Positions 1 to 7,388 of a DNA stretch of 10,284 bases are shown here, piece by piece (position 1 is the first letter of the stretch; each line of letters begins with the position of its first letter). This DNA is from Methanothrix sp. GTDB taxonomy: Archaea > Halobacteriota > Methanosarcinia > Methanotrichales > Methanotrichaceae. The stretch spans positions 1 to 10,284 of the forward strand of contig JAQTYS010000082.1 in NCBI GenBank assembly GCA_028688175.1, written 5' to 3'. The notes below the pieces were generated by a model. It searched no databases and was not told the origin of the DNA. It was given only the letters and a program-made list of their open reading frames with translations. The position numbers and the translations under genes were made by a program.

Positions 1-2976
1 GCATCCCACCCGTCCTTTGCAGATAATATCAACGAAGCGAATGTGGTTTTGGGAGCTGCAAATGAAATATCTATTCAATTCGAATCAAATACTTATAATA
101 TTACGAAAGATGCGGGTGGCTATGACTCCATTGATATGGATGAATTTTCTATTAAATATATCACTGGAGAGCCATTGCTGCCCAGCAGCAATGCGTTTGT
201 TCTTCTACATCCAAATGCTGATATTTCCAGCATCAAATTGGAGATCATCTCGGAGAATACGAAACAGCTTGACGGGACCTACAATATTCGGCCTGCTCCG
301 GAGCCCAGGATCTTGTTAGACAATGGGACATATGATTTCGCTGCGTCAGGTCAGCCAATTGAGGTTATAAAAAGTGCGGTCTATCAGAACGATTCAGCAT
401 ACCCTGAGAAAAATGTTCAGCTATTGCCCTACTCGCAGATGAGAAAATGGATATTTGTCCCTGTGCAGTTCATACCCTTCAAGTACAACCCGGTGCAGAA
501 AACTTTAATCCTCATAGAGAATGTAACTGTGAAGATTTCGTACGACCTGCAGCCTGCACCCAGTGCTGAGGAATCAAATCTCTTAAAGGATACTGTAATG
601 GATAGCCTGGCACCTGGCATGTTCGTTAACTATAACGAATTGAAGGATTCATATGGTGCACAGGTCTTAGCCAGCTCAAAGACCAGTGCAACAGGACGCT
701 ACGTCATTATTACAACAAATGCCATCCGATCTGCATGCAGCAGCAAACTGAATGCTTTTATAGCTCACAAGCAATCTCTCGGTTTCACGGTTAGCGTAGT
801 GACGGAGACTGATTTTGCCGGGCTGACTGGTCAGGCTCCAGACAGAAAAGCTGAGAAGATCAGGCAATGGCTGAAGAATAACTATGTCTCGCTTGGCATC
901 AAATACGTACTATTGATAGGAAATCCCTCGCCATATGAATCTGGTGAGGGTGATATTCCCATGAAAATGTGCTGGCCGCGCTACGGCGCTGGTGATGGCT
1001 ATGAGAATGCACCCACAGATGCATTTTATGCCGATCTGACCGGCAACTGGGACCGCGATGGAGATGGCTATTATGGCGAATGGTCGGACTTTACAGCGTC
1101 AGGTGGCGTGGACTTCTCTTCGGAGGTTTATGTGGGAAGAATCCCCGTCTATAATGCAGATTATGCCACATTAGATAGAATCCTGCAAAAGACGATTGAC
1201 TACGAGTTATCCGGCAGCACTGCCTGGAGGAAGAATGCTCTTCTGCCCATGGGCTTTTCTGATGGCGTTACGGATGGTGCATACGTGGGCGAACAGATGA
1301 AGAACAACTATCTATCCCCCAATGGCTACTCATCCTGGAGGATGTACCAGCAAGGTGCTTCTGGATCATGCACGTTGGATTCGGTATTTGCCAGTGAGGA
1401 AAACCTGAGAGGGGGCAGCGTTGTGCCCAATCGTTGGGCAGGCAGCGACTTTGGTATTGTCAGTTGGTGTGGACATGGTAATTCTAGGGGTGCCTATGTT
1501 GGTTATGGCTCTTGCAGTGATGGGGCAATCATGCTCAGCAGCAATGCACCCAGCCTTGACGATACTCATCCATCTTTCACCTATCAGTGCGTCTGTTTGA
1601 ATGGTTATCCTGAAGATGCAGCCAACCTGCAATATGCCATTCTCAAGAATGGTGGTATCGCTACCGTCTCCGCCACCAGGGTCTCATGGTATTCTCCTGG
1701 CCAGATCGACTTCGTCATGACCGAAACCAATGCGGGAATGGGTTATGAATATGTGAAGAGACTGGTATCGGAGCAGTCTGCTGCAGATGCTTTGCACCTG
1801 ATGAAGTCGAGCATGTATCCCTATATTACTGAATGGCTGATGAACTACTACGTGTTCAATGTTTACGGTGATCCATCTGTCTCTATAATGAATCCCTCTT
1901 TGCCACCGACCTGGACTTCCCTCGGCGGGTACTTGACCTCGAAGCACTGCGCCATAACGGACAACCAGGGCAGAAGGCATGTCTTCGTCAGGGGTGGAGA
2001 CAATGCACTGTGGGATAATGTGGATGGATCCTGGATTTCACTTGGCGGAATTCTGACCTTTGCACCCTATGCTGCCAAGGATAAAAACGGCCGAATACAT
2101 ATTGTCGTTTGTGGGGGGGACTATGCATTATGGGACTATGTATTCGATACTGCAAGCTGGACAGGTGGCTGGAAGGGCCTGGGTGGTCATCTCAGCACCA
2201 TGGCGACAGCTGCTATGGAGCCAACCTATGGTGTCTGGATGAATATAGTCGTCAGAGGCAGCGATAATTCACTATGGCTTTGCGAATTCAATGTCGATGA
2301 TCTGTCATCATACAACTGGATTGGTTTAGGCGGGCATCTAAATAGCTGGCCATTTGTGATCTTCGACCAGAACAGCCGCATGCATGTCTTTGTTGCCGGC
2401 GGCGACAATGCTCTCTGGGATAGTCGGGGCATTCTCTCCTCTGGATCATATTACCACAATTGGCATAGTCTGGGCGGCGTCATGCAAGATGCACCCTTCA
2501 GCACCCTGGAACCCGGCCAACCCAACTCCTTGGCAGTAATGGTCCGAGGGACAGACAATGCTCTCTGGATAGCCGACGTCTCTGCCTTGAGCGATCCGGA
2601 GACCTGCAATTGGATAAGCTTTGGTGGCTACCTCACTTCGGAGACGTTTGCATCAACAGATACCTCCGGCCGAGTTCATACCTTTGTCCGCGGTGGCGAT
2701 GGTGCCATGTGGGAGAATGTCTTTAGCAGCAATCCCTGGAATCCATCCGGTGCGCAGTGGATAGGACATGGTGGGAGCATTAGCATGTGGTCGCCACAGG
2801 CATTGCTGGGTGGCCAGACCTATGCCTATGTGCAGTGGGGAGACTCAGCATTATGGCGCAAGGTGTTTGATACGTCCGTCCCCTCATCTTCTGTCGTAGA
2901 GGCATCCGGAAAAGAGGATGGTCCAGTCGAGCCGGTGACGCTGGTGGAGGGTGCTACTGGGGCGACAAAAGCCTGA
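1..2976 (+). CDS. Secreted C25 (gingipain-like) cysteine peptidase with C-terminal seven-bladed PLL-like propeller, 5'-truncated by window
   Basis: The frame is open from base 1 to the TGA at 2974-2976 (991 codons). The first possible start is a GTG at 43, but in-frame codons continue upstream without a convincing start, so the true start and signal peptide probably lie outside the window. Bases about 60-650 look like a C25 propeptide (beta-rich, ending in the LILIENVTVKISY pattern). The catalytic domain starts near 694 (GRYVIITTNAI) and continues with KYVLLIGN and VYVGRIPVYNADYATL. The catalytic pair is His in CGHGN (codon 1474-1476) and Cys in VCLNG (codon 1594-1596), about 40 residues apart; the domain closes with VYGDPSVSI. 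From about 1906 to 2870 there are seven repeats of the form W-x-LGG ... (V/F)VRGGDNALW, fitting a seven-bladed PLL/fucolectin-like propeller. The tail is a short low-complexity segment without a membrane helix. By family it is an extracellular endopeptidase; the propeller probably binds glycan or cell surface (inference). GC is visibly higher than in the minus-strand cluster. Confidence 0.85.
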   Translation, partial: ASHPSFADNINEANVVLGAANEISIQFESNTYNITKDAGGYDSIDMDEFSIKYITGEPLLPSSNAFVLLHPNADISSIKLEIISENTKQLDGTYNIRPAPEPRILLDNGTYDFAASGQPIEVIKSAVYQNDSAYPEKNVQLLPYSQMRKWIFVPVQFIPFKYNPVQKTLILIENVTVKISYDLQPAPSAEESNLLKDTVMDSLAPGMFVNYNELKDSYGAQVLASSKTSATGRYVIITTNAIRSACSSKLNAFIAHKQSLGFTVSVVTETDFAGLTGQAPDRKAEKIRQWLKNNYVSLGIKYVLLIGNPSPYESGEGDIPMKMCWPRYGAGDGYENAPTDAFYADLTGNWDRDGDGYYGEWSDFTASGGVDFSSEVYVGRIPVYNADYATLDRILQKTIDYELSGSTAWRKNALLPMGFSDGVTDGAYVGEQMKNNYLSPNGYSSWRMYQQGASGSCTLDSVFASEENLRGGSVVPNRWAGSDFGIVSWCGHGNSRGAYVGYGSCSDGAIMLSSNAPSLDDTHPSFTYQCVCLNGYPEDAANLQYAILKNGGIATVSATRVSWYSPGQIDFVMTETNAGMGYEYVKRLVSEQSAADALHLMKSSMYPYITEWLMNYYVFNVYGDPSVSIMNPSLPPTWTSLGGYLTSKHCAITDNQGRRHVFVRGGDNALWDNVDGSWISLGGILTFAPYAAKDKNGRIHIVVCGGDYALWDYVFDTASWTGGWKGLGGHLSTMATAAMEPTYGVWMNIVVRGSDNSLWLCEFNVDDLSSYNWIGLGGHLNSWPFVIFDQNSRMHVFVAGGDNALWDSRGILSSGSYYHNWHSLGGVMQDAPFSTLEPGQPNSLAVMVRGTDNALWIADVSALSDPETCNWISFGGYLTSETFASTDTSGRVHTFVRGGDGAMWENVFSSNPWNPSGAQWIGHGGSISMWSPQALLGGQTYAYVQWGDSALWRKVFDTSVPSSSVVEASGKEDGPVEPVTLVEGATGATKA

Positions 2977-2992
2977 GAGGACCGGAGGAGAG

Positions 2993-3021
2993 CGGGCCTG
3001 CGGGGTTTTTCCTCAGGCCCG
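2993..3021. terminator. Hairpin between convergent genes, possible terminator
   Basis: CGGGCCTG (2993-3000) and CAGGCCCG (3014-3021) form a perfect 8-bp stem, and the loop contains five T. It sits 17 nt after the peptidase stop and could end that transcript. It also lies just beyond the stop of the convergent glycosyltransferase gene (3097). There is no long T-run right after the stem, so a bacterial-type intrinsic terminator is not fully matched. An alternative stem pairs 2971-2977 with 3012-3018. Confidence 0.45.
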
Positions 3022-3096
3022 ATTATATTGGATTGAGGGACTATGTGACGCCTTCACCACGTCCTGAATGACTCGTTTCTTCCAGAGATGTACTCA

Positions 3097-5538
3097 TTAA
3101 ATGGAAAAATGGTTACTGCACAGGTCGGATTTTTGGCTTGACCAAATGCCGGTTAGATTTGTCGTATCTAACTCGTTAATCCATATTGCATTGTCCCCGC
3201 CTCGAACTGCGATCTCAATATGGCCGTTCGGAGATAGAGCTGCATTGGCATTCGAGTTAGTTGCGATGAAGCCGCCAAGACTCGTCCAACCCTTCCCTTG
3301 AATCCAGTCCCACAGAGATCCGTCGCTGCTCTTCACTAGGACATGGATCTTGCCTTGCGAATCCTTCACCACACAGGGATCTGATGTGATGTTCTCACCA
3401 ATCCTCGACCAGCTACCTGTTTTATTTGCCGCATCTAACTCGTTAATCCATAATGCATTGTCCCTGCCTTTTATTGCGATCTCAATATGGCCGTTCGGAG
3501 ATAGAGCTGCATTGGCATTCGAGTTAGTTGCGATGAAGCCGCCAAGACTCATCCAACCCTTCCCTTGAATCCAGTCCCACAGAGATCCGTCGCTGCTCCT
3601 CACTAGGACATGGATCTTGCCTTGCGAATCCTTCACCACACAGGGATCTGATGTGATGTTCCCACCAATCCTCGACCAGCTACCTGTTTTATTTGCTGTA
3701 TCTAACTCGTTAATCCATAATGCATTGTCCCCGCCTTTTACTGCGATCTCAATATGGCCGTTCGGAGATAGAGCTGCATTGGCATTCGAGTTAGTTGCGA
3801 TGAAGCCACCAAGACTCGTCCAACCCACCCCTTGAATCCAGTCCCAGAGAGATCCATCGCTGCCTCTCACTAGGACATGGATCTTGCCTTGTGAATCCTT
3901 CACAACAAAGAGATCTGATGTGATGATTCCGCCCAAGTCTTGCCAGGTTTCGTCGACGTTATCCAAAAGGCTATTCTCTTTTCCTCGGACAAATATGTGA
4001 GTCCGATCCTGTGCATCTTTCATCAAAAAAGGACTTGAGGATATAACATCTCTTCTTTTATAAATCTCTAATTCGGACTCATCGTATGGGAATTTAAATA
4101 TCCGATTTTCATAATTGATATAGCCTATTTTTAATTTTTTGATTATATCCGAATCTGTTTTTTTGATTGGATTGCCAGTGAAACGCTCTATTAAGCTCAG
4201 ACCCTCATAATCTGTTAATGCCTTCCTAGGAATGCCGTTGTATGTAAAAATTATAGGCAAACGATTGCCGAATTCGCTCTCTTCACCGAGGGCACGTTCA
4301 GCAAATACGTCATATGGCGGATTGTAAAGGCCAGGTGTATTGATTAGAACTTCATTTGATAGGACGTTGAATTTAATATGATTTCCACAATCATAATTAT
4401 ACAATAAAGGCCCTATGATCAGTAGAGTAATCAAGAATGATGTAAACAGATATATATTCACATTTTTAGCAGAAAATCTTGGTATTTCATAGATACAGAT
4501 CAAAACAATTAATGGCAGCATCCACACGGAATATCGATTAATATACATCATTCCGCAATTCCAGTTTACTGCGGTGCTGCATATCGTAGCCATTATTATC
4601 AATACCAACCATAAGGATGGAATAGTCAGTTTTTTTCTGGCGATGGAAGCTATCAACATGAAAATCGATAGGAACAATAGGAGTGGTATATATGGTAGCA
4701 TTCCGAAATTTAAGTCGAAGAATATGCTAAAGATTTTATCGAAAGAGATGTTGCTGATATTTGCAGCTCCACAAGAGACAATTAGACTCAGAACGTGATA
4801 GTTTAAGTAATAAAATATGTATGGAATAATCGAAATGGATGCACAAACCGACAGAAGAAATAGCTCTCTAAGGTGTAGGCCTGTTGCCTTCCAACCATCT
4901 AAAATTATATATATTGTTAAAATTGATAAAGATGGATTTTGTAACGAAGCCAACGATGATGCTAAAACGGCTAATCTATAATTATTTTTCAATAAAAAAG
5001 CAACAGCTACTACCACTAATGAATAAGAAAAAACCTCTGGATGAGTCCAGTTTATGTAAAATATAATAGGACTGAATGCCGAAAATAGAAATAACCATGT
5101 TTTTTGAGAGTGGGTTAAATTAGTTATGCGTAAGAGAATAAATAGGCTAAATAGGAGCAATAACGAATTAGTTATCTGAAACGACCTAAGTTCATTAAAA
5201 TTAAAATAATGCAAAAATGCAAAAACTGGTAGATTAATCAGAGGATATATCCAAAAGTGATATGAGTACCAGGCTCCTTCTAGCGATTTAAAGTAACCCG
5301 AATAGGCAAAATCTTTGCCGAAATTGATCCTATTTTTATTCTCAATTTGCTCTCTTAGTGCAAGATCTTCCTCACGTAGGTCTGGAGTCAAGTGATTAAG
5401 GAATGAAACGGTCATTCCTAAATATTCATGTCCATCGCCTATTATGATAGGATTAAAGAATACTGTACTGAATAATAGCAATAGTGAGTAAACAGCTAAT
5501 ATAATTGTCAAAATTTTAGGGTTCATGTTCCAATTCAT
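3097..5538 (-). CDS. Polytopic GT-C-like glycosyltransferase fused to a seven-bladed PLL-like propeller
   Basis: 813 residues. The start ATG at 5538 overlaps the preceding stop (ATGA), with GGAGAT at 5544-5549 upstream; a second ATG at 5526 is possible. Residues 1-380 hold about 11 hydrophobic segments. An acidic motif GDGHEYLG (about 34-41) sits in the first outer loop, right after helix 1, the place where GT-C enzymes that use lipid-phosphate sugars keep their catalytic acid. Residues 382-500 are a soluble linker. Residues 501-813 are PLL-like blades: one divergent blade (501-540) plus three near-identical 89-residue two-blade units (541-629, 630-718, 719-807), seven in all. The end is irregular: after TGIWSS the repeat stops and a short unrelated tail (QKSDLCSNHFSI) follows. 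Probable role: outer-face sugar transfer from a lipid carrier made by the upstream genes, with the propeller outside the cell. The exact GT family cannot be fixed by eye. An unrelated polytopic protein with a propeller remains possible. Confidence 0.75.
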   Translation of the reverse strand: MNWNMNPKILTIILAVYSLLLLFSTVFFNPIIIGDGHEYLGMTVSFLNHLTPDLREEDLALREQIENKNRINFGKDFAYSGYFKSLEGAWYSYHFWIYPLINLPVFAFLHYFNFNELRSFQITNSLLLLFSLFILLRITNLTHSQKTWLFLFSAFSPIIFYINWTHPEVFSYSLVVVAVAFLLKNNYRLAVLASSLASLQNPSLSILTIYIILDGWKATGLHLRELFLLSVCASISIIPYIFYYLNYHVLSLIVSCGAANISNISFDKIFSIFFDLNFGMLPYIPLLLFLSIFMLIASIARKKLTIPSLWLVLIIMATICSTAVNWNCGMMYINRYSVWMLPLIVLICIYEIPRFSAKNVNIYLFTSFLITLLIIGPLLYNYDCGNHIKFNVLSNEVLINTPGLYNPPYDVFAERALGEESEFGNRLPIIFTYNGIPRKALTDYEGLSLIERFTGNPIKKTDSDIIKKLKIGYINYENRIFKFPYDESELEIYKRRDVISSSPFLMKDAQDRTHIFVRGKENSLLDNVDETWQDLGGIITSDLFVVKDSQGKIHVLVRGSDGSLWDWIQGVGWTSLGGFIATNSNANAALSPNGHIEIAVKGGDNALWINELDTANKTGSWSRIGGNITSDPCVVKDSQGKIHVLVRSSDGSLWDWIQGKGWMSLGGFIATNSNANAALSPNGHIEIAIKGRDNALWINELDAANKTGSWSRIGENITSDPCVVKDSQGKIHVLVKSSDGSLWDWIQGKGWTSLGGFIATNSNANAALSPNGHIEIAVRGGDNAIWINELDTTNLTGIWSSQKSDLCSNHFSI
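3118..3918 (-). repeat. Three tandem 267-bp repeats coding for PLL two-blade units
   Basis: Units are 3652-3918, 3385-3651 and 3118-3384, in coding order. All three share long identical runs, for example the stretch of about 65 nt beginning at 3210, 3477 and 3744. They differ at few positions, mostly single substitutions, with more divergence at the outer edges of the array. The period is exactly 89 codons, so gain or loss of a unit keeps the frame. This points to recent tandem duplication. Confidence 0.93.
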
Positions 5539-5894
5539 GCCCTATCTCCATATAGTAATATAACATTAGCCAAAATGATCAATATAATACTAATCAATTT
5601 ATAGCTTGATACTTCCTCGTGCAAGAATATATGAGACAATACGAAAATCAAAGGATAGCTCAAGCTCAGTAACAAATATGAAAATCCCAATTCCATTTTT
5701 GATAAAGTAAATATCCACAATGCAGTCGAAATTACATAAATTATCAATGCTAGTATTAAATATTTGTTAAGAATAAATCCTATTATATCCTGGACGTTCT
5801 CAATTTTCAAATCTCTTGAACATAGTTTGAACAAGAGCTGGCCAATTGAGATTAAGATAACTGTAATTAGGGCATAGCTGATATATCTATTCAT
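5535..5894 (-). CDS. Four-helix SMR/EamA-type (DMT superfamily) transporter, possible lipid-sugar flippase
   Basis: 119 residues from ATG 5894, preceded by AGGAG at 5903-5907 with 8-nt spacing. A TTG three bases upstream (5897) would sit only 5 nt from this site and is less likely. Four hydrophobic segments fill the protein: about 5-23, 38-62, 68-88 and 96-115. Motifs typical of small DMT proteins are visible: IGQLLFK in helix 1 and the SKMELGFSYLLLSLSYP stretch followed by HEEVSS before helix 4. Size and motifs resemble SMR efflux subunits and the ArnE/ArnF-type undecaprenyl-phosphate-aminoarabinose flippase subunits. Its place between a prenyl-phosphate sugar synthase and a membrane glycosyltransferase supports a flippase role, probably as a dimer. 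The start overlaps the PHP gene by 8 nt and its stop overlaps the glycosyltransferase start. Substrate is inference. Confidence 0.75.
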   Translation of the reverse strand: MNRYISYALITVILISIGQLLFKLCSRDLKIENVQDIIGFILNKYLILALIIYVISTALWIFTLSKMELGFSYLLLSLSYPLIFVLSHIFLHEEVSSYKLISIILIILANVILLYGDRA

Positions 5895-6549
5895 CAAGAT
5901 AGCTCCTAATGCTTCGTCTAAATTTTAAGATTTTTGTTCCCGCGTGATTGATAACCATTGACCTATGCCCATAAATGGTCATATCATTTTTCGTTATTGC
6001 TTCTCGTATATTCTCTCGTCCGATAATAATTCCACCATTTCCAACCTCATTTAAAAAATGTGCATCAGAACCTGCTGTAATCGCTAGGTCATATTCTTTT
6101 CCAAAATTATATGCTAAATCGTTATATACTTTAGAGAAACATCGAGCATTGAAGCCTTCAATACAATCGAAGAGCCCTACATCATCTCTCGTTAAACGAA
6201 CTGCATGGTGCCTTAATTTGTCAAATGGATGAGGTATGGCCGATATGCCGCCCGCGCGTTTTATTTCATTTAGAACCTCTGCGAAAGGTCCTGGCTCAAT
6301 CTCCCTATTTATGAAATAGGCCAGAACCTCGCCTCTGTCTGTAGAGATCTCCTCACCAATTATGACGGATAGTTTCATCTGCTCGTCATTGACTATATCG
6401 AAAACCTCTCGTGCACCGTCGATGGTGTTATGGTCTGTAACAGCTAATCCATCCAGCCCTTTTTCGATGGCGCGCTCTATGAGATGCTCCGGCCTCATCC
6501 AGCCGCATTTCGGAGAGTGAAGCGTGTGGATGTGCATGTCTAACTTCAT
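5887..6549 (-). CDS. PHP-domain metal-dependent phosphoesterase
   Basis: 220 residues from ATG 6549, with archaeal-type AAGGTGA at 6554-6560. The PHP metal site appears complete: HxH at 6 and 8 (DMHIHTLHS), VTDH with D39-H40, GEEIS with E66/E67, IPHP with H107, EGFNAR near 131-136, and GSDAH with D162 and H164. It is a compact stand-alone PHP protein of TrpH/YciV size, so not a polymerase domain or histidinol phosphatase of the usual type. By family it hydrolyses a phosphoester using a two- or three-metal centre in the cytoplasm. It overlaps UbiA by four bases upstream and the transporter by 8 nt downstream. In this context it is a candidate to dephosphorylate the lipid-linked phosphoribose made by the UbiA enzyme (inference). 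Confidence 0.85.
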   Translation of the reverse strand: MKLDMHIHTLHSPKCGWMRPEHLIERAIEKGLDGLAVTDHNTIDGAREVFDIVNDEQMKLSVIIGEEISTDRGEVLAYFINREIEPGPFAEVLNEIKRAGGISAIPHPFDKLRHHAVRLTRDDVGLFDCIEGFNARCFSKVYNDLAYNFGKEYDLAITAGSDAHFLNEVGNGGIIIGRENIREAITKNDMTIYGHRSMVINHAGTKILKFRRSIRSYLDE

Positions 6550-7388
6550 GTATTCACCTTGTAAAGCGCCACGATTACAGAAATCGTCCAGAGGGCGAGA
6601 TTTGCCAGTGATGTCCTGTCCTTCAGTATGAGCTCCGCCTCATCACCAAAGTTCTTCAAATAGACTAGCTGCACAAACCGAAAGACACCATAGAATGCAA
6701 ACGGAAGGGTGATCATCATAAAAATATGCACAGAGAATGAATAAAGGGCGTAAGACATCAGGAGCATTGACACCGATATGTTCAGAAGCTCCTCGATCAT
6801 CTTCACCGTGTACTGTGATAGGCAGTCTCTGGAGCTGCTGGCGGTTAATAGCTCATGTCGCCTCTTTCCGAAGGCCAAGACAAACGCCATCAGAAATACA
6901 CAAAGGACTAGCCAAGGGGAAACCGGTACATTGATGACGACACTGCCAACAATTGCTCTAAGCACAAAGCCGACTGCAACTATTATTACATCTATTAAAG
7001 CAAAATATTTTAAATAATACGTATATACTAAATTTATAATTATATATAACAACTCAATGTAAACCAACGACCTGTTCACAAAGAATGAGGTCGATAGGGT
7101 TACAGATAATAACAAGATAGATACTAATAGGGCGGTTCGAGATGAAAGAGTCCCTGATGCAATCGGTCTGAACCTTTTAGTGGGATGGAGTAGATCTTTC
7201 TCCGCATCTTTTATGTCATTTATAATGTACATTGATCCTGATATTAAACAGAACATTGCAAACGCAATGAGTGAATGCAGCCACATTTCCATGCTAAATA
7301 GGTTAAACGAAAAAATTATGGCGACGAATATGACCAAGTTCTTGTACCACTGATGTGGCCGCATCGACTTTATAATTTCTTCAATCAA
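6546..7388 (-). CDS. UbiA-family prenyl-phosphate phosphoribosyltransferase (DPPR-synthase-like)
   Basis: 280 residues with about eight or nine membrane helices. The start chosen is TTG at 7388: it keeps the short helix before RPHQWYKN (residues 10-17) and has a weak GGCGAT site just upstream. ATG at 7364 (residue 9) has no visible ribosome site. The first aspartate motif is NDIKDAEKD (57-65), followed by HPTKRFRPIASG (68-79). Then come YYLKYFALIDV (124-134), GKRRHEL (174-180) and a LKDR element near the C-terminus. These match my recollection of mycobacterial decaprenyl-phosphate 5-phosphoribosyltransferase (Rv3806c), notably HPTKRFRPIA, GKR..EL and RDR/KDR. That enzyme joins PRPP to a polyprenyl phosphate at the membrane. 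In an archaeon the acceptor would be a dolichyl-type phosphate. DGGGP synthase or menaquinone-type UbiA enzymes fit the first motif less well. It is the first gene of the four-gene overlapping cluster. Confidence 0.82.
   Translation of the reverse strand: MIEEIIKSMRPHQWYKNLVIFVAIIFSFNLFSMEMWLHSLIAFAMFCLISGSMYIINDIKDAEKDLLHPTKRFRPIASGTLSSRTALLVSILLLSVTLSTSFFVNRSLVYIELLYIIINLVYTYYLKYFALIDVIIVAVGFVLRAIVGSVVINVPVSPWLVLCVFLMAFVLAFGKRRHELLTASSSRDCLSQYTVKMIEELLNISVSMLLMSYALYSFSVHIFMMITLPFAFYGVFRFVQLVYLKNFGDEAELILKDRTSLANLALWTISVIVALYKVNT

Noticed and set aside
429..2432. Several minus-strand and alternate-frame ORFs within the peptidase gene
   Set aside because: All lie inside the strong C25/propeller coding frame and lack any motif or start signal.
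3037..3046. AGGGACTATG shared with 9251-9260
   Set aside because: Only 10 bases, and its order relative to the 16-mer repeat is the reverse of that in the IS remnant, so it is probably chance.
3101..3835. Three plus-strand ORFs of 66-72 codons within the repeat array
   Set aside because: They are antisense shadows of the 267-bp coding repeats; similarity among them comes from the repeats, and they show no own ribosome sites or motifs.
3118..3918. CRISPR-like or satellite array
   Set aside because: Units are 267 bp, directly abutting without spacers and fully coding in one frame, so they are protein repeats.
5895..5897. TTG as start of the small transporter gene
   Set aside because: The ATG directly following (5892-5894) has a better distance to the AGGAG site, so the ATG was chosen.
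6546..7388. DGGGP synthase (archaeal ether-lipid UbiA enzyme) as identity
   Set aside because: The HPTKRFRPIASG and GKRRHEL motifs and the glycan-type neighbours fit the phosphoribosyltransferase branch better, though no search could be run.
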